Program-made: the position numbers and the translations under genes
DNA from: Paraburkholderia agricolaris
Lineage (GTDB): Bacteria > Pseudomonadota > Gammaproteobacteria > Burkholderiales > Burkholderiaceae
Reading direction: 5' to 3'
NCBI RefSeq assembly: GCF_009455635.1
Contig: NZ_QPER01000001.1
Coordinates: 558,001 to 622,000 of the forward strand
DNA: 64,000 nucleotides
Part shown: piece by piece, positions 39,735-49,074 of the stretch
How positions within the stretch are numbered: the first letter of the stretch is position 1
Layout: the number at the start of each line of letters is the position of its first letter
Notes under the pieces: model-generated
The model's database searches: none
Seen by the model: the letters and a program-made list of their open reading frames with translations, nothing else
Told to the model about the DNA's origin: nothing

Positions 39735-40229
39735 ATGAAAACACAACGCAATCAGCGAAGGATCGTAGCCGCCGCGATATGCGCGGCGCTCACGCTCGGT
39801 CTGGCGGGCGGCGCTTATGCACAGGCGAGTGACGTATCGGGCGGCACGACCACGGACAATGGCAGCGCAGGCAACACCAATGACGTCGGCATGCCGCAAA
39901 TCCAGCATAAGGGCGACGTGTCGTTCGTGTCGGGCGGCGTCGGGCTCGACGAATCCACGGCGCTGCGGCACGCAGAGAGCCGGTGGCCGCTGTCGCTGCG
40001 CTTCACGGGCCCCGGCTCCGATTTTCTAGCCGACGTCCACGTAAGAATTGTCGACGCGCACGGTGGCGACGTGCTGGGCGCCACCTCGCGCGGGCCGTAC
40101 ATGCTGGTCAAGCTGCGCCCCGGCCGCTACACGGTGCATGCGCAATACAAGGATCGCGACCAGACCCAGACGGTGACGGTCCCGGCCAAGGGCACCGCCA
40201 AGGCGGCGTTCTACTGGAAGACGCAATAA
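39735..40229 (+). CDS. Exported protein with a carboxypeptidase-regulatory-like beta domain
   Basis: The 164-residue product has a signal peptide (MKTQRNQRRIVAAAICAALTLGLAGGAYA, cut near residue 29). After a Gly/Ser/Thr-rich linker the C-terminal ~80 residues (DVHVRIVDAHGGDVL, GPYMLVKLRPGRYTVHAQYKD, TVTVPAKG) fit a carboxypeptidase-regulatory-like beta sandwich. The start at 39735 follows AAAGGAGCG. The function is unknown; similar proteins are common in Burkholderiaceae and tend to be periplasmic. A terminator lies about 100 bp downstream. Confidence 0.82.
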   Translation: MKTQRNQRRIVAAAICAALTLGLAGGAYAQASDVSGGTTTDNGSAGNTNDVGMPQIQHKGDVSFVSGGVGLDESTALRHAESRWPLSLRFTGPGSDFLADVHVRIVDAHGGDVLGATSRGPYMLVKLRPGRYTVHAQYKDRDQTQTVTVPAKGTAKAAFYWKTQ

Positions 40230-40326
40230 GCAGCAGAAGCGCCTCGCCTTCCTGCGCGGCGCCGGGCCAGATACCGCGCCGGCATGCATGAAGGCCGCGC
40301 ATTCGGCAGAAGTTTGGCCGATAATG

Positions 40327-40359
40327 AAGCCACGGGTCCACCCCGTGGCTTTATTTTTT
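40327..40359 (+). terminator. Rho-independent terminator
   Basis: AAGCCACGGG pairs with CCCGTGGCTT over a TCCAC loop, then TTTATTTTTT. It ends the exported-protein gene. Confidence 0.9.
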
Positions 40360-40403
40360 GCGCGACCGCACAAGCGAGCTGCACACCAATCCGGAGCCGA
40401 GAC

Positions 40404-40796
40404 ATGAGCGATGCCTTGACACCCCACGGAAGTCCCGGCGCAAGCACGGGCGCGCATGCCATTGCGATTCGAGCCAATGGCCACCGGGTGCGGGTGATTC
40501 ACGGCGGCGTGACCATGGCCGACACCCAGTCGGGCCTGACGCTCGCGGAAACCGGTCTGCCGGACGTGTTCTATTTCCCGCGTGGCGACGTGAATATGGC
40601 GCGCCTCGAACGCTCGACACATACTTCGCACTGCCCGTTCAAGGGCGAGGCCTCCTACTTCCATCTGCGCACCGAAGACGGTCTGATCGAAAACGCCGTA
40701 TGGAGCTATGAGACGCCGCTCGAGCCAGTGGCACAGATAAAAGGGTATCTCGCGTTTTACGCATCGCGCGTCGACCGCATCGATCAGACATCCTGA
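40404..40796 (+). CDS. DUF427 domain protein
   Basis: The 130-residue protein has the DUF427 domain from about residue 25 (VRVIHGGVTMADTQSGLTLAETGLPDVFYFPRGDVNMA, cited as LTLAETGLPDVFYFP) through HCPFKGEASYFHL to AIWSYE-like (here AVWSYETP). The His-Cys pair in THTSHCPFKG and conserved aromatic residues suggest a ligand-binding barrel, but no activity is known. The ATG at 40404 follows GGAGCCGAG. Earlier in-frame codons overlap the terminator. Confidence 0.88.
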   Translation: MSDALTPHGSPGASTGAHAIAIRANGHRVRVIHGGVTMADTQSGLTLAETGLPDVFYFPRGDVNMARLERSTHTSHCPFKGEASYFHLRTEDGLIENAVWSYETPLEPVAQIKGYLAFYASRVDRIDQTS

Positions 40797-40829
40797 CCGG
40801 GCTGTCGCGCGCTTATCGGGGAGGCTGCC

Positions 40830-41591
40830 ATGGAGCTGAACGACGCGTTAAGGATTCCGCTTGCGCCGTCCGACGTTTGGGACGCGTTGCAGGATCTCGC
40901 CTTGTTGCGTGCCAGCCTCGACAATTGCGAATCGTTCACGCGGCTTGGCCATGGCGAATTTGCACTCACCATGACCGTGCCGCTTGGGCCGTTGCGCGCG
41001 CGCTACGACGCCCGGGCTCACGTAGCCGGTCAGGATTCCGGGCCGGCGGAGGCGCAGCGCCGCACCATCAATTTCAAGGCGCGCGCCGAGGGCATCGGCG
41101 CATTGCGCGGACAGATCGAAGTGAAGTTGCGCGCGGACGATGCCTCGCACGGCATCGGCAGGGAACGGGGCACACGGATCGAGTACACGATCTGGGCAAC
41201 TTCGTCCGGGCCGCTTGCCGAACTGCCTACGCGCCAGCTCGAACACGCGCTGCATCAACTGGCCGACGATTTCTTCGACGAATTCGGCGCGGTGGTTCGC
41301 GCCAAGCATGGGCAAGGACCGAACCGTGCGCGTGGTTCCGCGGCGCGGCGGCAGCACGTGTTTCTTCGGCCGATCGCGCTGAGCGGTATCGCGCGACGGG
41401 CCCGCACGGATCATGGTCATACGCTGACCGGACGGGCGGCGAGCGCGTCGCACGGCGGCTCTCACGGCGTGTCGCACGGGGTCTCGCATCACGATTCCGG
41501 TCCGCATGCGATGCCGAACTGGGCATGGGCGGCGATGATTTTTCTGGTGGCGCTGCTGTTGTATGTGGCGCGCTGGTTCAGCGAACGCTGA
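40830..41591 (+). CDS. CoxG-like SRPBCC protein with a His-rich tail and C-terminal membrane anchor
   Basis: The 253-residue protein carries a CoxG/SRPBCC lipid-binding fold over about residues 1-155 (MELNDALRIPLAPSDVWDAL, TVPLGPLRARYDARAHV). A basic linker follows, then a His/Ser/Gly-rich stretch (residues 208-226, with HGGSHGVSHGVSHHDSGPH) and a single membrane helix at 230-250. CoxG proteins tether carbon monoxide dehydrogenase and can carry quinones. No cox structural genes lie nearby, so its partner is unknown. The start follows GGGGAGG. Confidence 0.85.
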   Translation: MELNDALRIPLAPSDVWDALQDLALLRASLDNCESFTRLGHGEFALTMTVPLGPLRARYDARAHVAGQDSGPAEAQRRTINFKARAEGIGALRGQIEVKLRADDASHGIGRERGTRIEYTIWATSSGPLAELPTRQLEHALHQLADDFFDEFGAVVRAKHGQGPNRARGSAARRQHVFLRPIALSGIARRARTDHGHTLTGRAASASHGGSHGVSHGVSHHDSGPHAMPNWAWAAMIFLVALLLYVARWFSER

Positions 41592-41675
41592 GCGCATGGT
41601 CAGCCTGGCCGGTGCCGCGACGAAGTCTCAGTAATGCGCTGCCGGCGGCGTTGGCGGCGCGGCCCTCATACACCT

Positions 41676-42668
41676 TCACACGCCGCGAAACTCCCGCCGC
41701 CACGCTGATGGCGAAGTGCGGAACGCCTCCGCGAAATGTTGCCGCAGCGAGGCGGTCGAGCCGAAACCGGCAATTCCCGCGATCGCTTCCACGGACTCAT
41801 CCGTGCTTTCCAGCAGTTGCTGCGCGCGGGCGAGGCGCTGGGTCAGCAGCCACGCGCCGACGGTTGTGCCGGTGGCGAGCCGGAAGCGCCGCGTAAAGGT
41901 GCGGCGGCTCATCAAGGCGCGCTCGGCGAGCGTGTCGAGCGTATGCGGCGCATCGAGATTTCCGCTCACCCAATCGAGCAGGCCGGATAAGCGGTCGCCG
42001 CGCACATTCGGCGGCACGGGCTGGTCGATGAATTGAGCCTGACCGCCTTGCCGGTGCGGCGGTACGACCAGGCGGCGCGCGACATAGTTCGCCGCCTGCG
42101 CGCCACACATCTTGCGCAGCACGTGCAGACAGCAATCGAGGCCGGCGGCAGTGCCGGCCGAGGTCAGCACGTTGCCATCGTCCACATACAGCACGTCGGG
42201 ATCGAGCCGCACGCGCGGGTAGCGGCGCGCGAAGTCGTCCGCCCACGCCCAATGGGTGGAGGCCGGCCGGCCGTCTAGGATGCCCGCGGCCGCCAGCACG
42301 AATGCACCCAGACACAGCCCGACCAGTTGCGCCCCGCGTGCATGGGCGGCGCGCAGCGCGTCGAGCAGCGCGTCGGACGGTGTCTCGTCCGGGTCGCGCC
42401 AACTCGGCACGATGATCGTATCGGCGTCGGCGAGCGCTTCGAGCCCATGCGTGACAGCGATCGAGAAGCCGGCGGTGGTGGTCAGCGCGCCGGTTTCGGC
42501 GGCACAGACGCGAAAGTCGAACTCAGGCAGGCCGCCGCCTGCGCGATCCTCACCGAACACCACGCACGGCACCGAAAGATGAAATGGGCTGATACGGTCG
42601 AACGCGATGACCGCGACGACGTGGCGGGGCGCGTCGTCGTGCTCCGGATGAGGGGAGGAAGTAGCCAT
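41676..42668 (-). CDS. GlxA-type transcriptional regulator (DJ-1/PfpI domain plus AraC HTH)
   Basis: The 330-residue protein joins a DJ-1/PfpI-like amidase-fold domain (residues about 15-185; Cys in GLCLGAFVLAAAG) to an AraC-family helix-turn-helix (LDTLAERALMSRRTFTRRFRLATG, then AQQLLESTDESVEAIAGIAGFGS). Regulators of this type respond to small molecules and often control amine or osmolyte catabolism. It is divergent from the isochorismatase-like gene 178 bp away, which is its most likely target. The ATG at 42668 opens a normal N-terminus. Confidence 0.9.
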   Translation of the reverse strand: MATSSPHPEHDDAPRHVVAVIAFDRISPFHLSVPCVVFGEDRAGGGLPEFDFRVCAAETGALTTTAGFSIAVTHGLEALADADTIIVPSWRDPDETPSDALLDALRAAHARGAQLVGLCLGAFVLAAAGILDGRPASTHWAWADDFARRYPRVRLDPDVLYVDDGNVLTSAGTAAGLDCCLHVLRKMCGAQAANYVARRLVVPPHRQGGQAQFIDQPVPPNVRGDRLSGLLDWVSGNLDAPHTLDTLAERALMSRRTFTRRFRLATGTTVGAWLLTQRLARAQQLLESTDESVEAIAGIAGFGSTASLRQHFAEAFRTSPSAWRREFRGV

Positions 42669-42846
42669 GAGTTGCCGCGCCTTGCGAAATTCAACGATGG
42701 CCCGATTCTAGCGAATATTGTCATTCGGGTCGCTGTCGGGAAAACAGCGGGGGGCGAACAATGCAGTCATCGCCGCTGGCTGCTCAAGGCCCATCCCGGG
42801 CCGCGCGGCGCGAGCCCCGATTGCTCAACCGACAAGGAGTCTTGCC

Positions 42847-43479
42847 ATGACCACACCCCGTCGCGCGCTGATTGTTATCGATGTGCAGAACGAATATGTC
42901 ACCGGCGATCTGCCGATCGAATATCCGGAGGTGCAAACCTCGCTCGCCAACATTGGCCGGGCAATCGACGCGGCGCGCGCGGCCGGCGTGCCGGTGGTGG
43001 TGGTGCAACATCTCTCGTCGGCCAGCTCACCGCTGTTCGCGCGCGGCAGTGAAGGCGCCGAGTTGCATCCGGTGGTGGCTGAGCGGGCGCGCGATCACTA
43101 TATTGAGAAGTCGATGGCGAGTGCCTTTACCGGTACCGATCTGGCCGACTGGCTGGCCGCGCAACAGATCGACACGCTGACGATCGTCGGCTACATGACC
43201 CACAACTGCGACGCGTCCACAATCAACCATGCGTCCCACGCGGGTTTCGCCGTCGAGTTTCTGCACGACGCAACCGGCTCGGTGCCCTATGAGAACAGCG
43301 CGGGCTTTGCGAGCGCGCAGCAAATTCACCAGGTTTTCAGCGTGGTCCTGCAGTCGAACTTCGCGGCGGTCGCGAGCACGGATCAATGGATTGCGGCGGT
43401 GCAGGGCGGGGCGAAGCTCCAGCGCGGCGACATCTATACGTCAAACCAGAAAGCACGGGGCCGCCGGGTCGCCGCATAG
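42847..43479 (+). CDS. Isochorismatase-fold cysteine hydrolase
   Basis: The 210-residue protein has the catalytic triad Asp12 (IVIDVQNEYV), Lys (YIEKSMASAF) and Cys in GYMTHNCDASTINHA. The cis-peptide-containing block is in HPVVAERARDHY. Nicotinamidase, ureidoacrylate hydrolase and N-carbamoylsarcosine amidase belong to the same fold; the substrate is not shown. The ATG at 42847 follows AAGGAG. The divergent GlxA-type regulator probably controls it. Confidence 0.9.
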   Translation: MTTPRRALIVIDVQNEYVTGDLPIEYPEVQTSLANIGRAIDAARAAGVPVVVVQHLSSASSPLFARGSEGAELHPVVAERARDHYIEKSMASAFTGTDLADWLAAQQIDTLTIVGYMTHNCDASTINHASHAGFAVEFLHDATGSVPYENSAGFASAQQIHQVFSVVLQSNFAAVASTDQWIAAVQGGAKLQRGDIYTSNQKARGRRVAA

Positions 43480-43494
43480 ATCTCCCATCTTCAT

Positions 43495-44172
43495 CTAGCT
43501 AGTCTGACTGGGGAATCGGGGGTCCGGCGCCGCCCGATTTCCGGTACGCAAGGCCGGACTCAGCTGCAGCGCATCGAACATCCCGGCGACCATCTGCTCG
43601 GCATGTTTGCCGAAATCGGTCGCGTCCGGCAAGAACAGCATGTCGCGCAGCGAGCCGCTGACGAACGCGTGCACCATCGCCGCCGCGATCCTGCTGTCGA
43701 GATCGGCGGGCAATTGCCCTTTGGAGATCGCATTGCGCAGACCGCCTTCGATCTTCTGCAGCCCTTCGCGCATGTTCGTCTGATAGCGGATCATCACCGG
43801 ACCCATCTCTTCGACCAGTTCGCACTTCAAAAACAGGATGTCGAACACCCGCCGGCGGCGCGGGTCGTTGGCGGTGTCGCGCAGACAGACTGTGCAGATT
43901 TCCGTAAGACGGCCGAGCGGATCGGGCTCATTGGGGTCTTGCGAAGCAGCCTTGAGTTCGTCCAGCGGCAGCAGCACGCGGTCGAACATTTCGGTAAACA
44001 GATCGCTTTTGTGAGCGAAGTGCCAATAGATCGCCCCACGCGTGACGCCGGCGGCTTGCGCGATGTCGGCGAGCGAGGTGCGCGACACGCCTTTCTCGAA
44101 GAAAACCCGTTCGGCCGCGTCGAGAATGCTGTTACGTGTCTCCTGCGCCTCTTCTTTCGTTCTTCTGACCAT
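43495..44172 (-). CDS. TetR/AcrR-family repressor of the RND efflux operon
   Basis: The 225-residue regulator begins MVRRTKEEAQETRNSILDAAERVFFEKGVSRTSLADIA, the AcrR-like DNA-binding start (the text of this run is at residues 1-38, key motif GVTRGAIYWHFAHK). The C-terminal ligand domain follows. AcrR-type proteins repress efflux pump genes until a drug or fatty-acid ligand binds. The gene is divergent from the efflux operon and the intervening region holds an AcrR-like palindrome. It corresponds in position to BpeR/AmrR. The ATG at 44172 is preferred to 44235. Confidence 0.92.
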   Translation of the reverse strand: MVRRTKEEAQETRNSILDAAERVFFEKGVSRTSLADIAQAAGVTRGAIYWHFAHKSDLFTEMFDRVLLPLDELKAASQDPNEPDPLGRLTEICTVCLRDTANDPRRRRVFDILFLKCELVEEMGPVMIRYQTNMREGLQKIEGGLRNAISKGQLPADLDSRIAAAMVHAFVSGSLRDMLFLPDATDFGKHAEQMVAGMFDALQLSPALRTGNRAAPDPRFPSQTS

Positions 44173-44600
44173 AGGGGTGTGACCTGCCCTGATTGTGGGG
44201 TTTTCCCGGGCGCTTTTAAGTACGCTCGATGACAATCTGTCTGGGGTTAAGCAATTTGCGAATCGATCTTGCAGGCCTCCCGCCTGCGAGGATTGAAACG
44301 CACTTTTACATCCATTCGTGGATGTATATATAATAGCATCCCACGATCGGATAGCCCAAGCCGTGACGACCGGTTAATATCCGTCACTGTTGCCTTTCAA
44401 AACGCTCTTGCGCCGTGCCCCGATGGGCGGCGCCGTGCGGCATTTCCCCGGTATGGCGCATTTCGCTCAGGATGCCCCTGCAGGTGTGTTTGCATCCTCG
44501 GGCTTCCGGTCTAGCGTCGCAAGACGCATGTGTGCGCTGTCGTCCCCGGGGTAGGGATGCGCGCACTTTTTCATTCTCAGTCATTGACAGAGGTCGCTCC
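44173..44600 (+). promoter_or_regulatory. Efflux-operon control region and long leader
   Basis: The 428-bp divergent region holds the promoter and operator at 44305-44334. Transcription would start near 44341, leaving a ~260-nt GC-rich leader before the adaptor start at 44601. Within the leader are GGCGGCGCCGTGCGGCA and GTCGCAAGACGC-type dyads and a run TTTTTC at 44568-44574. No short leader gene or known riboswitch is convincing. The repressor gene starts at the other end. Confidence 0.55.
44305..44334 (+). promoter_or_regulatory. Efflux promoter with AcrR-like operator palindrome
   Basis: The 20-bp site TACATCCATTCGTGGATGTA (44307-44326) is an 8-bp perfect dyad about a TTCG centre. It resembles AcrR/TtgR operators of the form TACAT..ATGTA. 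It overlaps a -35-like TTTACA (44305-44310) and the spacer before a perfect TATAAT at 44329-44334 (18-bp spacer), so repressor would block polymerase. Confidence 0.8.
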
Positions 44601-45833
44601 ATGCGCGTCGAACGGGTTCCATTCCGCTTAATCAGTGCCGCGACGGCTGCCGTATTGCTGGCAGCGTGCGGACCAAAACAATCTGCCCCGCCGCAACAAA
44701 CGCCCGAAGTGGGCGTGGTCACCGTCCAGCCGACGGCTGTGCCCGTCGTCACCGAATTGCCCGGCCGCACCAGTGCCTTCCTCGTCGCGCAAGTGCGTGC
44801 ACGGGTCGACGGTATCGTGCTGCGCCGCGAATTCACGGAAGGCGGCGAGGTCAAGGCGGGTCAGCGTCTGTACAAGATCGATCCGGCGCCCTATATCGCA
44901 GCGTTGAACAACGCGAAGGCAACGCTGGCAAAGGCTCAGGCCAATCTCGTGTCGACCACCGCGCAAGCCAATCGCTACAAGGTGCTGGTTGCCGCCAACG
45001 CGGTCAGCAAGCAGGACTACGACAACGCGGTGGCCGCAGAAGGCCAGGCCGCGGCTGACGTGGCTGCCGGCAAGGCCGCGGTCGACACGGCGCAGATCAA
45101 CCTCGGCTACACCGACGTGATTTCGCCGGTGACCGGCCAGGTCGGCGTGTCGCAAGTCACGCCGGGCGCCTATGTGCAGGCGAGCGCCGCCACGCTGATG
45201 GCGACGGTCCAGCAACTCGATCCGGTCTACGTGGACCTGACGCAATCCAGCCTCGACGGCCTGAAGTTGCGCCGTGAAGTGCAGGAAGGGCGTCTGAAGA
45301 CGAGCGGCCCGGACGCCGCCAAGGTCTCGCTGATTCTTGAAGACGGCCGCACCTATTCGGAGAAGGGCAAGCTGCAGTTCACCGACGTGACGGTCGACCA
45401 GAGCACCGGTTCGGTGACGGTTCGCGCGATCTTCAAGAACGCGGACAAGGTGTTGCTGCCGGGCATGTTCGTGCGCGCGCGGATCGAGGAAGGCGTCAAC
45501 GACAACGCGCTCGTCGTGCCGCAAGTCGGCATCACGCATGACCAGAAGGGCACGCCTACCGCGCTCGTGGTCAACAGCGCGAACAAGGTCGAGTTGCGTC
45601 AGCTCGTCACCTCGGGCACGTACGGTTCGAACTGGGTGGTGGAAAGCGGCCTGAAGGCCGGCGACCGCGTGATTGTCCAGGGCACCGACAAGGCGCACCC
45701 GGGGCAGGACGTCAAGGTCGATGTCGCGAAACTTCCCGCCACACCCGCTTCCGGCGCAGCCGCTCAGGGTGCGCCGGCCGCCAGCGGTGCTACGCAGACG
45801 GCTCAACCCGCTTCTGCAGCATCGGGCGCGTAA
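44601..45833 (+). CDS. RND efflux periplasmic adaptor lipoprotein (AcrA/BpeA-like)
   Basis: The 410-residue membrane-fusion protein is a lipoprotein (LLAAC, Cys23). Family blocks are VRARVDGIVLRREFTEGG and VKAGQRLYKIDP, then a long alpha hairpin (KATLAKAQANLVSTTAQANRY), the lipoyl/beta-barrel region GQVGVSQVTPGAYVQAS, and DVTVDQSTGSVTVRAIF. The tail is Ala/Gly/Pro-rich. It links the inner-membrane pump to the outer-membrane channel. The pump follows after 18 bp. The ATG at 44601 gives the lipoprotein signal; the frame extends upstream but is noncoding leader. Confidence 0.93.
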   Translation: MRVERVPFRLISAATAAVLLAACGPKQSAPPQQTPEVGVVTVQPTAVPVVTELPGRTSAFLVAQVRARVDGIVLRREFTEGGEVKAGQRLYKIDPAPYIAALNNAKATLAKAQANLVSTTAQANRYKVLVAANAVSKQDYDNAVAAEGQAAADVAAGKAAVDTAQINLGYTDVISPVTGQVGVSQVTPGAYVQASAATLMATVQQLDPVYVDLTQSSLDGLKLRREVQEGRLKTSGPDAAKVSLILEDGRTYSEKGKLQFTDVTVDQSTGSVTVRAIFKNADKVLLPGMFVRARIEEGVNDNALVVPQVGITHDQKGTPTALVVNSANKVELRQLVTSGTYGSNWVVESGLKAGDRVIVQGTDKAHPGQDVKVDVAKLPATPASGAAAQGAPAASGATQTAQPASAASGA

Positions 45834-45851
45834 TAACAGGGAGCCCGCCAC

Positions 45852-48800
45852 ATGGCAAAGTTCTTTATTGATCGCCCAATTTTTGCGTGGGTGATCGCCA
45901 TTATTCTGATGCTCGCGGGTATCGCGTCGGTGTTTACATTGCCGATCGCGCAGTATCCGACCATCGCGCCGCCGGCCGTGCAGATCAGCGCGACGTACCC
46001 GGGCGCCTCGGCGAAGACGGTGGAAAACACCGTCACGCAGGTGATCGAGCAGCAGATGAGTGGTCTCGACCACTTGCTGTATCTGTCGTCCACCTCGGAC
46101 GACTCGGGTACGGCAACCATCACGCTGACGTTCGCAGCCGGCACCAATCCTGACATCGCGCAGGTGCAGGTGCAGAACAAGCTGCAGCTCGCCACGCCGC
46201 TGTTGCCGCAAGCCGTGCAGCAGTTAGGTACCAAGGTCACGAAGTCGAGCAGCAGCTTCTTGCTGGTGATGGCGTTCGTGTCCGAAGACGGCAGCATGAA
46301 CAAGTACGACCTGGCGAACTACGTTGCGTCGAACGTTGAAGACCCGGTCAGCCGGATCGACGGCGTGGGTACGGTGACGCTGTTCGGCTCGCAGTACGCA
46401 ATGCGGATCTGGCTGGATGCGAACAAGCTGACCAACTTCGGCCTGACGCCGGTGGATGTGCAGACGGCTTTGCAGGCGCAAAACGTTCAGGTCGCGGGCG
46501 GCTCGCTCGGCGGCACGCCGTCGGTGCCAGGTCAGGTGTTGCAGGCAACCATCACGGAAGCCACGCTGCTGAACACGCCTGAACAGTTTGGCGACGTGCT
46601 GCTGAAGGTGAACCCGGACGGTTCGCGAGTCCGTATCAAAGATGTGGGGCGCATCGAACTCGGTGGCGAAAACTATAACTTCGACACCAAGTACAACGGT
46701 CAGCCGACGGCAGGTTTCGGTATTCAGCTCGCCACGGGCGCGAACGCGCTGGCAACCGCCAAGGCAGTGCGCGCGAAGATCGACGAACTGTCGAAGTACT
46801 TCCCGCACGGTCTCGTCGTGAAGTACCCGTACGACACCACGCCGTTCGTGCGCCTGTCGATCGAAGAAGTGGTCAAGACGCTGCTCGAAGGTATCGTGCT
46901 GGTGTTCCTGGTCATGTACCTGTTCCTGCAGAACCTGCGCGCCACGCTGATCCCGACGATCGCCGTGCCGGTGGTGCTGCTGGGCACGTTCGCGATCATG
47001 GGGCTGGTGGGCTTCTCGATCAACACGCTGTCCATGTTCGGGCTTGTGCTGGCGATCGGCTTGCTGGTGGACGATGCGATCGTGGTGGTGGAAAACGTCG
47101 AGCGGGTGATGGCGGAGGAGGGCTTGTCGCCTCGAGAAGCCACCCGCAAGGCGATGGACCAGATTACCGGCGCGCTGGTTGGCGTGGCGCTCGTGCTGTC
47201 GGCAGTGTTCGTGCCGGTGGCGTTCTCGGGCGGCTCGGTCGGGGCCATTTACCGGCAGTTCTCGCTGACGATCGTGGCGGCCATGGTGCTGTCCGTGCTG
47301 GTCGCGTTGATTCTGACGCCGGCGCTGTGCGCGACGATTCTCAAGCCGATTCCGAAGGGGCATCACGAAGTCAAGAAGGGCTTCTTCGGCTGGTTCAACC
47401 GCACGTTCGAAACGAGCCGCGACAAGTATCACTCGGGTGTTCACCACGTGATCAAGCGCTCGGGCCGCTGGCTGATCATCTATATGGTGGTGATTCTCGC
47501 GGTCGGCTTGCTGTTCGTGAAGTTGCCGAAATCGTTCCTGCCTGATGAAGACCAGGGCACGATGTTCGTGCTGGTGCAAACGCCGTCCGGTTCGACGCAG
47601 GAAACCACGGCGCATGCGCTGAAGGACGTCTCCGACTACCTGCTCAACAGCGAGAAGAGCATCGTCGAATCGACCTTTACCGTGAACGGCTTCAGCTTCG
47701 CCGGCCGCGGCCAGAACGCGGGCCTCGTGTTCGTGCGGATGAAGGACTATTCGGAGCGTCAGCATTCGGATCAGAAGGTGCAGGCACTGGTTGGCCGCCT
47801 CTTCATGCACTTCTCGAGCTACAAGAACGCGCTGGTGTATCCGGTGAATCCGCCGTCGATTCCTGAACTCGGCACGGCTGCCGGCTTCGACTTCGAGTTG
47901 CAGGATCGCGCGGGCGTTGGCCACGAGAAGCTGATGCAAGCTCGCAACATGCTGCTCGGCATGGCCGCGAAAGATCCGACGCTGGCACAGGTGCGTCCGA
48001 ACGGCCTGAACGATACGCCGCAGTTCAAGGTGGATATCGATCACGAGAAGGCTTCCGCGCTCGGCGTGTCGCTGTCGGCGATCGACCAGACGTTCTCGAT
48101 CGCATGGGCATCGCAGTACGTGAACAACTTCCTCGATACCGATGGCCGGATCAAGAAGGTGTATCTGCAAGGCGACGCACCGTTCCGGATGAACCCGGAA
48201 GACCTGAACGCCTGGTACGTGCGCAATTCGGCGGGCACCATGGTGCCGTTCTCGTCGTTCGCGAGCGGTTCGTGGACCTACGGTTCGCCGAAGCTCGAAC
48301 GCTACAACGGTATCTCGGCGGTGGAAATCCAGGGCGCGGCTGCACCGGGCAAGTCGACCGGTCAGGCCATGACGGCGATGGAAGCACTCGTGGCGAAGCT
48401 GCCGGCGGGTATCGGCTACGAATGGACGGGCTTGTCGTTGCAGGAACGCCAGTCCGGTTCGCAGGCGCCGATTCTGTACGGCATCTCGATCCTGGTGGTG
48501 TTCCTCTGTCTCGCGGCGCTGTATGAAAGCTGGTCGATCCCGTTCTCGGTGATCATGGTGGTGCCGCTCGGCGTGATCGGCGCACTGCTGGCCGCTACGC
48601 TGCGTGGGCTCGAGAACGACGTGTTCTTCCAGGTGGGTCTGTTGACCACGGTGGGGCTGTCGGCGAAGAACGCGATTCTGATTGTGGAATTCGCCCGCGA
48701 GTTGCAGCAGGGTCAGGGAATGGGGCCGGTCGAGGCCGCGCTCGAAGCGGCGCGTCTGCGGTTGCGTCCGATTCTGATGACCTCGCTCGCCTTCATTCTC

Positions 48801-49073
48801 GGCGTGATGCCGCTCGCGATCAGTAACGGCGCGGGTTCGGCCAGCCAGCACGCAATCGGTACCGGCGTGATCGGCGGGATGTTGACGGCGACGTTCCTCG
48901 CGATTTTCATGATCCCGATGTTCTTCGTCGTGATCCGCGCGAAGTTCGGCGGTGAGAAAGAAGACCCGGATGAGGCGCTCGCACACTACAACCAGCACCA
49001 TCCGCATGACGACCAGGGTGGCGGTTCGGCTGGCGGGTCGACGGATGCAGGCTCGGGCAAGGACGGACATTGA
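45852..49073 (+). CDS. RND multidrug efflux transporter, HAE1 family (AcrB/BpeB-like)
   Basis: The 1073-residue pump starts [18 protein letters not shown]. It is a proton-driven trimer that binds drugs in the periplasm. The proton relay Asp pair is in [20 protein letters not shown] (helix 4), and the second-half repeat has [14 protein letters not shown]. Porter domains follow the usual order. A Gly/Ser/His-rich tail closes the protein. Together with the adaptor and channel it forms a tripartite pump of the BpeAB-OprB class, which in related species exports macrolides, aminoglycosides, acyl homoserine lactones or other drugs. The exact substrates are unknown. Confidence 0.95.
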   Translation: MAKFFIDRPIFAWVIAIILMLAGIASVFTLPIAQYPTIAPPAVQISATYPGASAKTVENTVTQVIEQQMSGLDHLLYLSSTSDDSGTATITLTFAAGTNPDIAQVQVQNKLQLATPLLPQAVQQLGTKVTKSSSSFLLVMAFVSEDGSMNKYDLANYVASNVEDPVSRIDGVGTVTLFGSQYAMRIWLDANKLTNFGLTPVDVQTALQAQNVQVAGGSLGGTPSVPGQVLQATITEATLLNTPEQFGDVLLKVNPDGSRVRIKDVGRIELGGENYNFDTKYNGQPTAGFGIQLATGANALATAKAVRAKIDELSKYFPHGLVVKYPYDTTPFVRLSIEEVVKTLLEGIVLVFLVMYLFLQNLRATLIPTIAVPVVLLGTFAIMGLVGFSINTLSMFGLVLAIGLLVDDAIVVVENVERVMAEEGLSPREATRKAMDQITGALVGVALVLSAVFVPVAFSGGSVGAIYRQFSLTIVAAMVLSVLVALILTPALCATILKPIPKGHHEVKKGFFGWFNRTFETSRDKYHSGVHHVIKRSGRWLIIYMVVILAVGLLFVKLPKSFLPDEDQGTMFVLVQTPSGSTQETTAHALKDVSDYLLNSEKSIVESTFTVNGFSFAGRGQNAGLVFVRMKDYSERQHSDQKVQALVGRLFMHFSSYKNALVYPVNPPSIPELGTAAGFDFELQDRAGVGHEKLMQARNMLLGMAAKDPTLAQVRPNGLNDTPQFKVDIDHEKASALGVSLSAIDQTFSIAWASQYVNNFLDTDGRIKKVYLQGDAPFRMNPEDLNAWYVRNSAGTMVPFSSFASGSWTYGSPKLERYNGISAVEIQGAAAPGKSTGQAMTAMEALVAKLPAGIGYEWTGLSLQERQSGSQAPILYGISILVVFLCLAALYESWSIPFSVIMVVPLGVIGALLAATLRGLENDVFFQVGLLTTVGLSAKNAILIVEFARELQQGQGMGPVEAALEAARLRLRPILMTSLAFILGVMPLAISNGAGSASQHAIGTGVIGGMLTATFLAIFMIPMFFVVIRAKFGGEKEDPDEALAHYNQHHPHDDQGGGSAGGSTDAGSGKDGH

Positions 49074-49074
49074 G

